This document shows positions 1 to 7,747 of a stretch of 64,000 nucleotides of DNA, in pieces. Every line of letters begins with the position of its first letter. Positions within the stretch are counted from its first letter, which is position 1. The position numbers and the translations under genes were made by a program. Below the pieces are notes generated by a model. The model did no database searches and was not told the DNA's origin. It worked only from the letters and a program-made list of their open reading frames with translations. The DNA is from an uncultured Gammaproteobacteria bacterium (GTDB lineage: Bacteria > Pseudomonadota > Gammaproteobacteria > Pseudomonadales > Pseudohongiellaceae). The stretch is taken from positions 18,725 through 82,724 of the forward strand of contig CAJXRP010000017.1 in assembly GCA_913060495.1 (NCBI GenBank). Direction: 5' to 3'.

Positions 1-5
1 AGTAG

Positions 6-1343
6 CTATCCCGATCCCCCTCCATAAGTGATCAGCAAGACAATCAAGAACAGGAATATGCTGGTCATTATGGTTGTATCAAGAATCCCAAGCGTATGAT
101 CTTCTTCCAGCAAGGAAGAAAGAGTATAGAAAGTGGGAAAGAGAAAAAGTAATAAAAATATATTCGGTGTAGAAAATTGTAGCGGCAGCTCTGGATGAGT
201 CGGATCTAGGACGCCTTGATAAAGAGCGATGCATAGTAGAGTAAAAGGCAGCACTAGAAACATAACTTGCGTAATACCGCCAAATGCATTCGCCAAAGCG
301 ATTCCATATTCACGCTTACGGTGCGACTGCCAAAGAATCACGTACTCACTCATGCCGGCAAACAAAGCCAAAACCAGCGCGGTGAGAATCGGATTGATCT
401 CAAGATCCTGAAGCATGGTGCTGGCAAAACCGGATATTTCATGGCCGCCGATAAAGGCGCCAAAGATACCCGCAATGAAGAGCGCCGTGATAACAGGGAA
501 AGAGCTAGGCTTTACATTTTCGTAGACCAGATCGAGTCGCTGTTCGATGTCTTCTTCAGACATCGATAGATTTTCTCTAACCTCTGCCTCTTCCTTTGCA
601 TAGCTAGTTAGTAGTTTGTATAGGTATACCCCGAATATGCTAAGAAGGATAAAACTGATAAAAATCAAATCGGCTACGCTGAAACCGTTCTTGGATTCCG
701 GCGTAGAATTAAGGGTCAACATAACCAGGCCAAGGATCAGTCCCATGGCACCCCCTCCAATCAGAATCTGCGTACCAGCCTCAGTAATTGGAGCGGGCAT
801 CAGGAATTTCCCCTCCTTATCTTTAGGTAAGAAATAAGAATAAAGGCTAAACACCAGTGCGTTATTATAGATCGTCACTACGCCGATGGTAAAAGCCGTG
901 ATTGGGCTAATAGGCACGACGAAGGCAATAACTACGAGTTCTGGTGCGGTTGATAGTATCTCCGCAAGCGTGCCCGCGATGTAGTGATTCCAATGGAATC
1001 GTGCGGCTAAGCGCTCGGTAGCTGAAACCAATATTTCACAAGCAGCCACCAATATAGTGAGCCCTATAAAAAGCTTTATGGCGGCCTGCGGGTAAGGCGA
1101 TAGCTCCACAAGAAGTGAATCGAACAGCAGGGTTAATAACCAAAGCATCAAGCCTAGCAGCAAGCGCCAGAACCAAGAGGGAATACCCATCAAATGTGAC
1201 TTGTGACCTAGCTGAACAACTGAGAGCCGCTGTGGATCGATTCCTGTTCGAAGCAGCTTGGTATCCACGTCGGCATCGGTGCTGGCGGAAGAAAACCCCG
1301 CCGCAGCGATATCACCAGTATCATTCGTTTTATTATCGGACAT
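6..1343 (-). CDS. CaCA-superfamily (sodium/calcium exchanger-like) membrane protein
   Basis: This 445-residue protein has about ten hydrophobic segments. Two stretches resemble the alpha repeats of Na+/Ca2+ exchangers: one near residues 124-142 (GTLAEILSTAPELVVIAFV, with acidic and Thr/Ser-Pro residues) and one near 325-360 (LFAGMSEYVILWQSHRKRE followed by an AFGG element). An acidic hydrophilic loop separates the two halves, as in the family. The ATG at 1343 is the natural start and gives a roughly 55-residue polar N-terminus. The stop (TAG) is only five bases from the window edge, so the gene is complete. It lies 89 bases downstream of the SulP gene on the same strand and may be the last gene of the sulfur operon. 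The transported ion cannot be told from sequence. Confidence 0.8.
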   Translation of the reverse strand: MSDNKTNDTGDIAAAGFSSASTDADVDTKLLRTGIDPQRLSVVQLGHKSHLMGIPSWFWRLLLGLMLWLLTLLFDSLLVELSPYPQAAIKLFIGLTILVAACEILVSATERLAARFHWNHYIAGTLAEILSTAPELVVIAFVVPISPITAFTIGVVTIYNNALVFSLYSYFLPKDKEGKFLMPAPITEAGTQILIGGGAMGLILGLVMLTLNSTPESKNGFSVADLIFISFILLSIFGVYLYKLLTSYAKEEAEVRENLSMSEEDIEQRLDLVYENVKPSSFPVITALFIAGIFGAFIGGHEISGFASTMLQDLEINPILTALVLALFAGMSEYVILWQSHRKREYGIALANAFGGITQVMFLVLPFTLLCIALYQGVLDPTHPELPLQFSTPNIFLLLFLFPTFYTLSSLLEEDHTLGILDTTIMTSIFLFLIVLLITYGGGSG

Positions 1344-1432
1344 TTGTACTTTATCCAGACTAGCTCGGCCACGGAAGAAACTCAGCTTCTCCTAATGATC
1401 CGCTTAAAAAATTGATCTCTATCAGCTACCGG

Positions 1433-3148
1433 TTAAGAGTGTTTGCTCAATTCGGTGAACGCCTGATGCTGTGTTAGAAAGAGCTTTCCACTCAACTCCT
1501 CAATAAAGTAAGCACGTTGTAACTTATCCAACACCGGCCCCTTCACTTCTGACAAGTGTAATAAAACTCCCCTTTCCTGAAGTCGCCTATTTATCTCCAT
1601 CAGGCTTTCCAATGCACTGAAGTCAACTTCATTGACGGCACTACATACCAGGACTACATGTGTAATTCTTTCATCTTCAGCAACTCGCCCGTAGATTAAT
1701 TCCTCCAGCATACTCGCATTCGCGAAGAATAGACTCTCATCGACACGAAGGTTAATAATATTAGGAAACGTCTTCACCTTGTAGCGCAGGATATTTCGGA
1801 AATGTTCAGTCCCCTCCACCAATCCAACCTCAGCAACGTGAGGTCGAGCCGTACGATATAGGTGTAAACCAATAGAAATAAGCACGCCACTACTGACGCC
1901 AACCTCTACTCCAAACCCGAGAGTTAGAAACAGAGTCGCCATTACCGAACCCCAATCCCTCTTCGAGAAGCGCCAGGTCTTCTTGATAATCGAAAAATCT
2001 ATAAGCGACAATACCGCCACAATAATTGTCCCTGCCAGAGCTGCTTTCGGCAGATAATACAGATAGGGAGTCAGAAACATTGCTACGAGCGCAATGAGGC
2101 CTGCTGTCAGCAAGCTCGCAACCTGTGTGCGTGCGCCGGCATCAAAGTTCACAACCGAGCGTGAAAACCCTCCCGTTACCGGAAATGCCCCCGATACAGC
2201 GGCCGCCAAGTTTGCACCACCTAAGGCGATCAGTTCTCGGTCGTTATCCACTCCCTCACGGCGCTTAGCCCCTAAGGATCTTCCGACCGAGATAGATTCC
2301 ACATAGCCAATGATCGAAATCAATGCTGCCGGCATCAGTAATTCCCGGGCAAGCTGTATCGAGAAAGAAGGCAAGGCCAGAGCAGGTACGCCGGCAGGAA
2401 TATCACCAACCACAGCCACCGCCCTACTCTCAAGGTCGAATCCAAGCACTAACAGAATAGTCGTAATAACACCCAGCACCGGAGCGGTCCTGGTCAGAAG
2501 CGCTGCGCTATGGGCAGAAATACCCAATCGCATAAGGCAAGCAACGCCCCATTGCCGACTCGCTAGCAAAAATGCGATCACACCCAAACCTAGAGCAAGC
2601 GTAAAGAAATTAGTATCTGCCGTATTTGCATACAGAGTAGGAAGCAACTCGATGAGGTTGTCACCGCTATTGTCTACTCCAAGTAGGTGCTTGAACTGAC
2701 TAACAGCAATGACTATTGCCGAAGCAGTCACGAAAGCCTGAACGACGGAATGGGAAAGAAAATTGGCAACAACACCGAGACGAAGAATTCCACAGGCTAA
2801 CAGCATTGCACCGGAAAGCGTCGCTAAGGTAATTGCTGCAGAAAGATAGTCGCCAGTTCCCTGCTCTGCCACATCGGCAAGTGCAGCAGCAGTCATAAGC
2901 GATGTGATTGCCACGGGACCAACAGACAGGGTGCTGCTGGTACCAAGAAGGGCATACAAGACAAGCGGCAATATACTCGCGTAGAGACCGACTTCTGCCG
3001 GCATACCGGCAAGCAACGCATAGGCCAAGGATTGCGGAATCAACATAATAGCCACAATGACTGCGGCTATTACATCACCAAAGAAATGTTCCCTATCATA
3101 GCGACTAGCTCGTGGGATCGATGGTAGCAGAATCGGTAGGCTTAACAT
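1433..3148 (-). CDS. SulP/SLC26-family anion permease with C-terminal STAS domain
   Basis: The 571-residue protein has the SulP layout: a hydrophobic core of about 400 residues (starting near GDVIAAVIVAIMLIPQSLAY) and a cytoplasmic STAS domain in the last 120 residues (VNEVDFSALESL motif). SulP proteins move sulfate, bicarbonate or other anions. The start codon shares one base with the stop of the upstream quinone reductase gene (ATGA at 3145-3148 on the minus strand), so the two genes are translationally coupled. Because the upstream genes should produce sulfite or thiosulfate, export of an oxidised sulfur anion is a reasonable inference, but bicarbonate or sulfate uptake cannot be excluded. 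Confidence 0.9.
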   Translation of the reverse strand: MLSLPILLPSIPRASRYDREHFFGDVIAAVIVAIMLIPQSLAYALLAGMPAEVGLYASILPLVLYALLGTSSTLSVGPVAITSLMTAAALADVAEQGTGDYLSAAITLATLSGAMLLACGILRLGVVANFLSHSVVQAFVTASAIVIAVSQFKHLLGVDNSGDNLIELLPTLYANTADTNFFTLALGLGVIAFLLASRQWGVACLMRLGISAHSAALLTRTAPVLGVITTILLVLGFDLESRAVAVVGDIPAGVPALALPSFSIQLARELLMPAALISIIGYVESISVGRSLGAKRREGVDNDRELIALGGANLAAAVSGAFPVTGGFSRSVVNFDAGARTQVASLLTAGLIALVAMFLTPYLYYLPKAALAGTIIVAVLSLIDFSIIKKTWRFSKRDWGSVMATLFLTLGFGVEVGVSSGVLISIGLHLYRTARPHVAEVGLVEGTEHFRNILRYKVKTFPNIINLRVDESLFFANASMLEELIYGRVAEDERITHVVLVCSAVNEVDFSALESLMEINRRLQERGVLLHLSEVKGPVLDKLQRAYFIEELSGKLFLTQHQAFTELSKHS

Positions 3149-4857
3149 CAGCCTCGCAACTTCTCCAAGTCAGCAGGTCCAGCCATCCATTCTCGCCCCT
3201 TCAGCATCGCATGCCAATAAATCCCGGGCAGAAGATCCTTCTTTAACATCCAAGCTGCGCGAGTTGGTTGCGTGCCTTTAATCACCCAAGAAGGAAAGGT
3301 GGGAATAATTTTCCCACCATAGCCAAACTCGGCTAAAACTATTTTTCCTTTCTCCACTGTTAGCGGGCAAGAACCGTATCCGTCATAACCGGCTCGCAAT
3401 GAATTACCCTTCAGCGTATCGACAATATTCTGCGCGACGACTGGAACCTGCTTCCGCACTGCAGCCATAGTTTTCGCATTAGGCGTATTCATCACGTCAC
3501 CGAGGCCCCATACGTTATCGAAACGAGTATGACGCAGGCTAAACTGATCAACTTCGAGCCATCCGCCGTCCCCAGCCAGCTTGCTGTTGGCGACAAAGTC
3601 GGGGGCGCGTTGTGGTGGACACACATGAATCATGTCGAAAGGCTTGGCAATTTGCTCACCCTCCTTCTCTCCCGACGTGACTTTAAAGTAAGCGACCTTC
3701 TCGTCGCTGTCTATTGCTTCGAGGTTGTGAAAGTAATCCACATTTACCTCATAACGGTCTATATACGATTGAAGGGCAGGAACATAGTCACTTACACCGA
3801 ATAGGACACCACCTGCATTACAGAAATCGACATTAATACTATTCAGTACATTATTTCGTAGCCAATGGTCACAGGATAAATAGAGCGCCTTCTGAGGTGC
3901 CCCCGCGCACTTAATAGGCATGGGTGGCTGCGTGAAAAGCGCCTTTCCTTGCTTCAAATTGTTAACTAGATCCCAAGTATAGGGCGCATGCTCAAAGGAA
4001 TAATTCGATGTAACACCGTTCTTTCCTAGCGACTGCTTAAGCCCATCAATAGCATCCCAATCCAACTTAAGTCCTGCAGCTACTATTAGATGCTGATAAC
4101 TCACTCGACTACCGTCATCCATCTCAACTTCATTTTCATCGGGATGAAATCCACTTACAGCCTGTTTAATCCAACTTACATTACTAGGAATCAAATCCTG
4201 CATCTGCCGCTTGGTCGATTTAACATCGAACACGCCACCACCAACCATGGTCCAACCCGGCTGGTAGTAATGCACTTCTGCGGGATCGATAAGTGCGATA
4301 CGTAGCCCACGATCACGCTTCTGCAAACTGGCGGCTGCCGCTATACCACCGGAACCCGCCCCAACAATGACAATGTCATAGGCAGGGGTCGCAGTAGTGT
4401 TCGGGCTTGTAACTTGCTCTTCATTACTCATAGATTTCTTTACACCTTCATAATACGGATCAATAGTTTCTGTTACGGCGATGCCCACCTTTTCGGCCTG
4501 CTGCAAAATTTCTTCCTTCGGCAATCCGCGGCTAGCATGGGCGGCTGCGTACAAATTGAAAGATCTGCTTCCGCTACGACAGAATGCATGCATGCGCATA
4601 CCACCCTCCTGCAACCGAATCATTTCTGCTACTTGAGTTGCCTCTATCGCGCCTGGCTTGAAGGGAATGCTAATTGCTTCGATTCCACAGGCTGCAGCCG
4701 CAGCGGCCAAGTCAGCAAACAGCGGCTGATCGGCTACTTCGCTGTCGGGACGATTGCAAACGATGAGCTCCACTCCCTCTTGCAGGAGTCCCTCCATGTC
4801 TGACACTTCTAGCTGTCCCGAAATACTAAGCTGATCGTTTATCTTAATCAATTTCAT
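3148..4857 (-). CDS. DUF442 (rhodanese/phosphatase-like) domain fused to sulfide:quinone oxidoreductase
   Basis: Residues 1-135 form a DUF442 domain with a cysteine loop of rhodanese type (Cys93, CRSGSRS). Residues 160-569 are an FAD-dependent sulfide:quinone oxidoreductase resembling the animal SQOR type: dinucleotide-binding GAGSGG at 166-171, a redox cysteine at 317 in MPIKCAGAPQK and the partner cysteine at 497 in YGSCPL. SQR oxidises sulfide at the membrane, passes electrons to quinone and makes a persulfide. The attached DUF442 domain could accept or transfer that sulfur (inference). I chose the ATG at 4857 because it has an AAGGGA ribosome site and matches the usual DUF442 N-terminus. 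An ATG at 4893 in frame would add 12 unlikely residues. It is the third gene of the proposed FisR operon. Confidence 0.9.
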   Translation of the reverse strand: MKLIKINDQLSISGQLEVSDMEGLLQEGVELIVCNRPDSEVADQPLFADLAAAAAACGIEAISIPFKPGAIEATQVAEMIRLQEGGMRMHAFCRSGSRSFNLYAAAHASRGLPKEEILQQAEKVGIAVTETIDPYYEGVKKSMSNEEQVTSPNTTATPAYDIVIVGAGSGGIAAAASLQKRDRGLRIALIDPAEVHYYQPGWTMVGGGVFDVKSTKRQMQDLIPSNVSWIKQAVSGFHPDENEVEMDDGSRVSYQHLIVAAGLKLDWDAIDGLKQSLGKNGVTSNYSFEHAPYTWDLVNNLKQGKALFTQPPMPIKCAGAPQKALYLSCDHWLRNNVLNSINVDFCNAGGVLFGVSDYVPALQSYIDRYEVNVDYFHNLEAIDSDEKVAYFKVTSGEKEGEQIAKPFDMIHVCPPQRAPDFVANSKLAGDGGWLEVDQFSLRHTRFDNVWGLGDVMNTPNAKTMAAVRKQVPVVAQNIVDTLKGNSLRAGYDGYGSCPLTVEKGKIVLAEFGYGGKIIPTFPSWVIKGTQPTRAAWMLKKDLLPGIYWHAMLKGREWMAGPADLEKLRG

Positions 4858-4919
4858 GATTCCGTTCCCTTGGTATTTTTGAGCTCTGTTCATTACCGAG
4901 CCCCGTCTATTTCCTAACC

Positions 4920-5816
4920 CTAGCGTAATGCATCTAGCGGAAGTTTCAGATAGATCCTACCGTCATCTTCCGCTTCAGGAAGGTGACCCGCACGCATATT
5001 CACCTGCAGTGAAGGTAGGATCAGATGTGGCACATCGAGAGTTTTGTCCCGTGCTTCCCGCATCGATACAAATTCGGATTCAATAACTTCGGCGTTAACG
5101 TGAATATTGTTTTCCAACTGCTCCTTCACCGTAGTCTGATATTCAAGATCCCTGCCTTCCCCGTAGTCATGGCACATGTAGATGGCACTATGAGCAGGCA
5201 AGGACAAAATCTTCTTGATCGATTGAAACAAGATTGTAGCATCGCCGCCTGGGAAATCAGCCCGCGCCGTTCCCGCATCCGGCATGAAGATCGTATCGCC
5301 CGCAAATACTGCGTCACCTATCACATGAGTCATGCAGGCAGGGGTATGACCAGGCGTATGAATCGCATAGGCTTGCAGATTTCCGATACTGTATTTTTCA
5401 CCGTCAGTGAATAGATGATCAAATTGTGAACCATCAGGCTTAAACTCAGGCCCAGCATTGAAAACACTCCCGAACACTTCTTGAACGACGGCTACCTTGT
5501 CGCCGATTGCTATTTTCCCACCGAGACGCTCTTGTAAATAGGGAGCTGCCGAGAGGTGATCAGCATGCACATGGCTCTCAATTATCCATTCGACTTTTAA
5601 GTTCTTTTCTTCGACATATTGAATAATCGACAGCGCGCTCTTGTAGTCAACATTTCCCGACGCCATATCGAAATTCAAGACCGAATCTATGATTGCACAG
5701 GAATTTGATGTTGGGTCGCTTACTACATAGGAGAAAGTATTTGAATCCTCTTCAAAGAAGGGAACAACCTTCGGTTGTACTGTGCCAGATTGATTCCCAG
5801 CATTGCTGTTATTCAT
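4920..5816 (-). CDS. Persulfide dioxygenase-like MBL-fold protein (ETHE1/Blh family)
   Basis: This 298-residue metallo-beta-lactamase-fold protein has the HVHADH metal motif at residues 82-87, TPGH at 154-157, FAGDT at 172-176 and a further metal-ligand-like His at 216. This pattern and the neighbouring SQR fit the persulfide dioxygenase/Blh group, which uses one Fe(II) to oxidise glutathione persulfide to sulfite. The start ATG has a GGAG site eight bases upstream. The protein lacks the DUF442 domain that Blh proteins carry; here that domain sits on the SQR. It probably acts in the cytoplasm directly after SQR. A plain hydroxyacylglutathione hydrolase is less likely given the context. Confidence 0.85.
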   Translation of the reverse strand: MNNSNAGNQSGTVQPKVVPFFEEDSNTFSYVVSDPTSNSCAIIDSVLNFDMASGNVDYKSALSIIQYVEEKNLKVEWIIESHVHADHLSAAPYLQERLGGKIAIGDKVAVVQEVFGSVFNAGPEFKPDGSQFDHLFTDGEKYSIGNLQAYAIHTPGHTPACMTHVIGDAVFAGDTIFMPDAGTARADFPGGDATILFQSIKKILSLPAHSAIYMCHDYGEGRDLEYQTTVKEQLENNIHVNAEVIESEFVSMREARDKTLDVPHLILPSLQVNMRAGHLPEAEDDGRIYLKLPLDALR

Positions 5817-5861
5817 ACTCGTAACTCCGTGAATTCTAGAACGTAGTGTACACCTGCTGTT

Positions 5862-5951
5862 TTAGACTATTACGGTCCAGATCATAAAACACACAAGCGC
5901 AGTAACAACAGGAACTGTCATCAAGTAGACCATGTTTTTTACAGTAATCAT
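5862..5951 (-). CDS. Predicted 29-residue single-span membrane peptide leading the sulfide operon
   Basis: A short ORF between the sigma-54 promoter and the persulfide dioxygenase gene encodes 29 residues, beginning MITVKNMVYL and ending FMIWTVIV. After residue 5 it is almost wholly hydrophobic with a single Pro and one Cys, so it looks like one membrane helix. It has a good ribosome site (AGAGGA, nine bases before the ATG) and sits about 46 bases upstream of the next gene. Small membrane peptides such as KdpF or CydX stabilise larger complexes; a partner for the membrane-associated SQR or SulP is only a guess. I recognise no homologue. Confidence 0.6.
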   Translation of the reverse strand: MITVKNMVYLMTVPVVTALVCFMIWTVIV

Positions 5952-6037
5952 CGTAGTTAATCCTCTATTAAATTTTTCATGTATTTCAGGCTTCCCAACA
6001 GAGAGCCTGACAGTAGCCTTTTACTCTATCTTTACAT

Positions 6038-6054
6038 TTGCACAGCCCATGCCA
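6038..6054 (-). promoter_or_regulatory. Sigma-54 (-24/-12) promoter of the sulfide operon
   Basis: Read on the minus strand this is TGGCATGGGCTGTGCAA. It fits the RpoN consensus: GG and GC are separated by exactly ten bases, TGGCAYG is complete at -24, and the -12 element has one mismatch (GTGCA for TTGCA). It points toward the sulfide genes. The predicted transcript start near 6028 leaves about 77 bases before the small peptide ORF. The divergent gene encodes a sigma-54 activator. Confidence 0.75.
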
Positions 6055-6146
6055 AGTTCAGTATTATTCTCTATCTAACTGATAGTAATAGATTAATTAG
6101 AAATAAGAGAGATTCCCCCATCCAGTACTTGCACGGTATTGCCATT

Positions 6147-6177
6147 TTTGTCATAGTATTTAGTCACTTTTGACAAA
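6147..6177. promoter_or_regulatory. Inverted repeat, candidate FisR binding site
   Basis: TTTGTCA at 6147-6153 and TGACAAA at 6171-6177 form a perfect 7-base inverted repeat with a 17-base spacer. It lies 93-123 bases upstream of the -24 element, the usual distance for an enhancer-type activator site, and just before fisR, so it could also serve autoregulation. The assignment to FisR is inference. Confidence 0.4.
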
Positions 6178-6191
6178 TATGAAGTATACCT

Positions 6192-7514
6192 GTGAACCTT
6201 ATCGCCAGTGACCAGAAGCTAGCCATGGGCGAGATCCTCGATGGTTTCGATTGCCCCGCAATCCTTGTGTCCGCCGAATACGAAATTCTCGCAACCAATA
6301 GAGAGTACGAAGACTCGTTCGGAGCCATCGACTTCCAACATACGAATCGCTGTTATGAAATATCACATGGCTACAATAAACCGTGCGATCAGGCTGGGGA
6401 AGATTGCCCCCTAGGGGCGGCCAAAGCATCTGGACATAAAGAAAGAGTACTCCACATTCATCAGACTCCCCGCGGACGGGAACACGTAGATGTTGAGATG
6501 CTTCCTATCCACAACCGCGAAGGCAAATTAATCTACTTCGTTGAACTATTGCACCCGGTCCCTCTCGCGAGTGGCGTTAGCTCTGCCATGGAAATGGTCG
6601 GTGAGAGTGAGATTTTTCAGAAGATGGTCTCCAAAATTGCTCGCGTCGGAAGCAGCGAGGCATCTGTTCTACTACTCGGAGAATCCGGAACCGGCAAAGA
6701 GCTGGCAGCTCGAGCCATACATATGGCGAGTGCTCGCAAAGACAAAGCGCTTGTTTCTCTTGAGTGCGCAGGCTTAACCGACTCGCTTTTTGAGAGCGAG
6801 TTATTCGGTCATATAAAAGGCGCCTTCACCGGAGCGATCAATACCAAAAAAGGATTAGTGGAACTTGCTAACGGCGGGACACTCTTCCTCGATGAGATCG
6901 GAGATATTCCACTGCCTATGCAGGTAAAGCTGCTGCGCCTTATCGAGACTGGCACGTTCCGACCCCTGGGCAGTTCGGAAGTACGTACTTCCGACTTTCG
7001 CCTGATCTGCGCGACCCACAAGAACCTCTACGAGATGGTTAGAACCGGCGAGTTCCGCGCCGATCTCTACTATCGTATCAACGTGTTTCCTATTCTGCTG
7101 CCCTCCTTGGCTGAGCGTACCGCTGACATACCTCTAATCGCAAAGTCACTACTGTCCAAGCTAGATCCTACCGGCGACTACCACTTCACCAGCAAGGCAA
7201 CACGCAAATTGCAGACACTCGAATATCCAGGAAACATCAGAGAACTACGCAACCTAATTAGCCGCGCCTTGGTAATGGCAGACACCAACGTTATCGATCA
7301 ACAAGTCATAGAGCTCGCACTTGAAGACGCGCCTGATCGCATCACGCTATCTCCCATCGAAAGAATTGATAACGGTACGCAATGGGTAGACCTTAAGACC
7401 CAGGAGAAGCGTTATTTGTCAGAGCTAATGGATGCACATCAAGGTAGCAAAGAAGTCGTAGCAAAAATTCTCGGCATTAGCACACGCTCGCTCTATCGCA
7501 AGCTGGAAGATTAA
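6192..7514 (+). CDS. fisR: FisR-like sigma-54-dependent sulfane-sulfur-sensing activator
   Basis: This 440-residue activator has an N-terminal PAS-like sensor (about 10-120), a sigma-54 AAA+ domain (Walker A GESGTGKE at 163-170, GAFTGA loop at 210-215, Walker B LFLDEIG at 231-237) and a C-terminal Fis-type helix-turn-helix (about 400-438). Cys54, Cys65 and Cys72 in the sensor have the same spacing (11 and 7) as Cys53/64/71 of characterised FisR, which sense sulfane sulfur. The GTG start at 6192 gives near-identical numbering. An in-frame ATG at 6225 is the alternative start and would remove 11 residues. It is divergent from the SQR operon, which has a matching -24/-12 promoter. Confidence 0.88.
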   Translation: MNLIASDQKLAMGEILDGFDCPAILVSAEYEILATNREYEDSFGAIDFQHTNRCYEISHGYNKPCDQAGEDCPLGAAKASGHKERVLHIHQTPRGREHVDVEMLPIHNREGKLIYFVELLHPVPLASGVSSAMEMVGESEIFQKMVSKIARVGSSEASVLLLGESGTGKELAARAIHMASARKDKALVSLECAGLTDSLFESELFGHIKGAFTGAINTKKGLVELANGGTLFLDEIGDIPLPMQVKLLRLIETGTFRPLGSSEVRTSDFRLICATHKNLYEMVRTGEFRADLYYRINVFPILLPSLAERTADIPLIAKSLLSKLDPTGDYHFTSKATRKLQTLEYPGNIRELRNLISRALVMADTNVIDQQVIELALEDAPDRITLSPIERIDNGTQWVDLKTQEKRYLSELMDAHQGSKEVVAKILGISTRSLYRKLED

Positions 7515-7548
7515 GATCGCGTCAAAATTTCTTGCCGCGATCTCTTTT
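7514..7548 (+). terminator. Possible intrinsic terminator after fisR
   Basis: An 8-base stem, AGATCGCG at 7514-7521 pairing with CGCGATCT at 7536-7543, overlaps the end of the fisR stop codon and is followed by CTTTTC. The 14-base loop and short U-run make it a moderate candidate. Confidence 0.5.
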
Positions 7549-7652
7549 CACCAATACCGGCACCTAGCAAAACCTTCCTCCCTCCAATCACTGCGTGATT
7601 GGGAAATGTTCTCATTCGCGTTCGCAACAATTCCAATCAATAATTTTTGAAC

Positions 7653-7685
7653 GCTAAGATTTCCTTAAGCATTCATTGACATAAT
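7653..7685 (+). promoter_or_regulatory. QseB/PmrA-like box and -10 element of the RND efflux operon
   Basis: GCTAAG at 7653-7658 and CTTAAG at 7664-7669 are five bases apart. Ten bases further on is CATAAT at 7680-7685, a good -10. The geometry equals that of two other promoters in this window (near 21.9 and 23.5 kb). The predicted transcript starts near 7692, about 56 bases before the TolC-like gene. The first half-site keeps only TAAG. Confidence 0.5.
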
Positions 7686-7747
7686 TCAAGTTCCCTCCAT
7701 TTGAGAGGTATATACTTGCCCAAATTACATAAAGAGTTTTACCAAAT

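Noticed and set aside
6129..6145. Second sigma-54-like site (minus strand TGGCAATACCGTGCAAG)
   Set aside because: GG and GC are separated by nine bases, not ten; RpoN promoters rarely tolerate this.
5979..6173. Rightward 64-residue ORF in the fisR promoter region
   Set aside because: It covers the sigma-54 promoter and the inverted repeat, has no ribosome site and no family resemblance.
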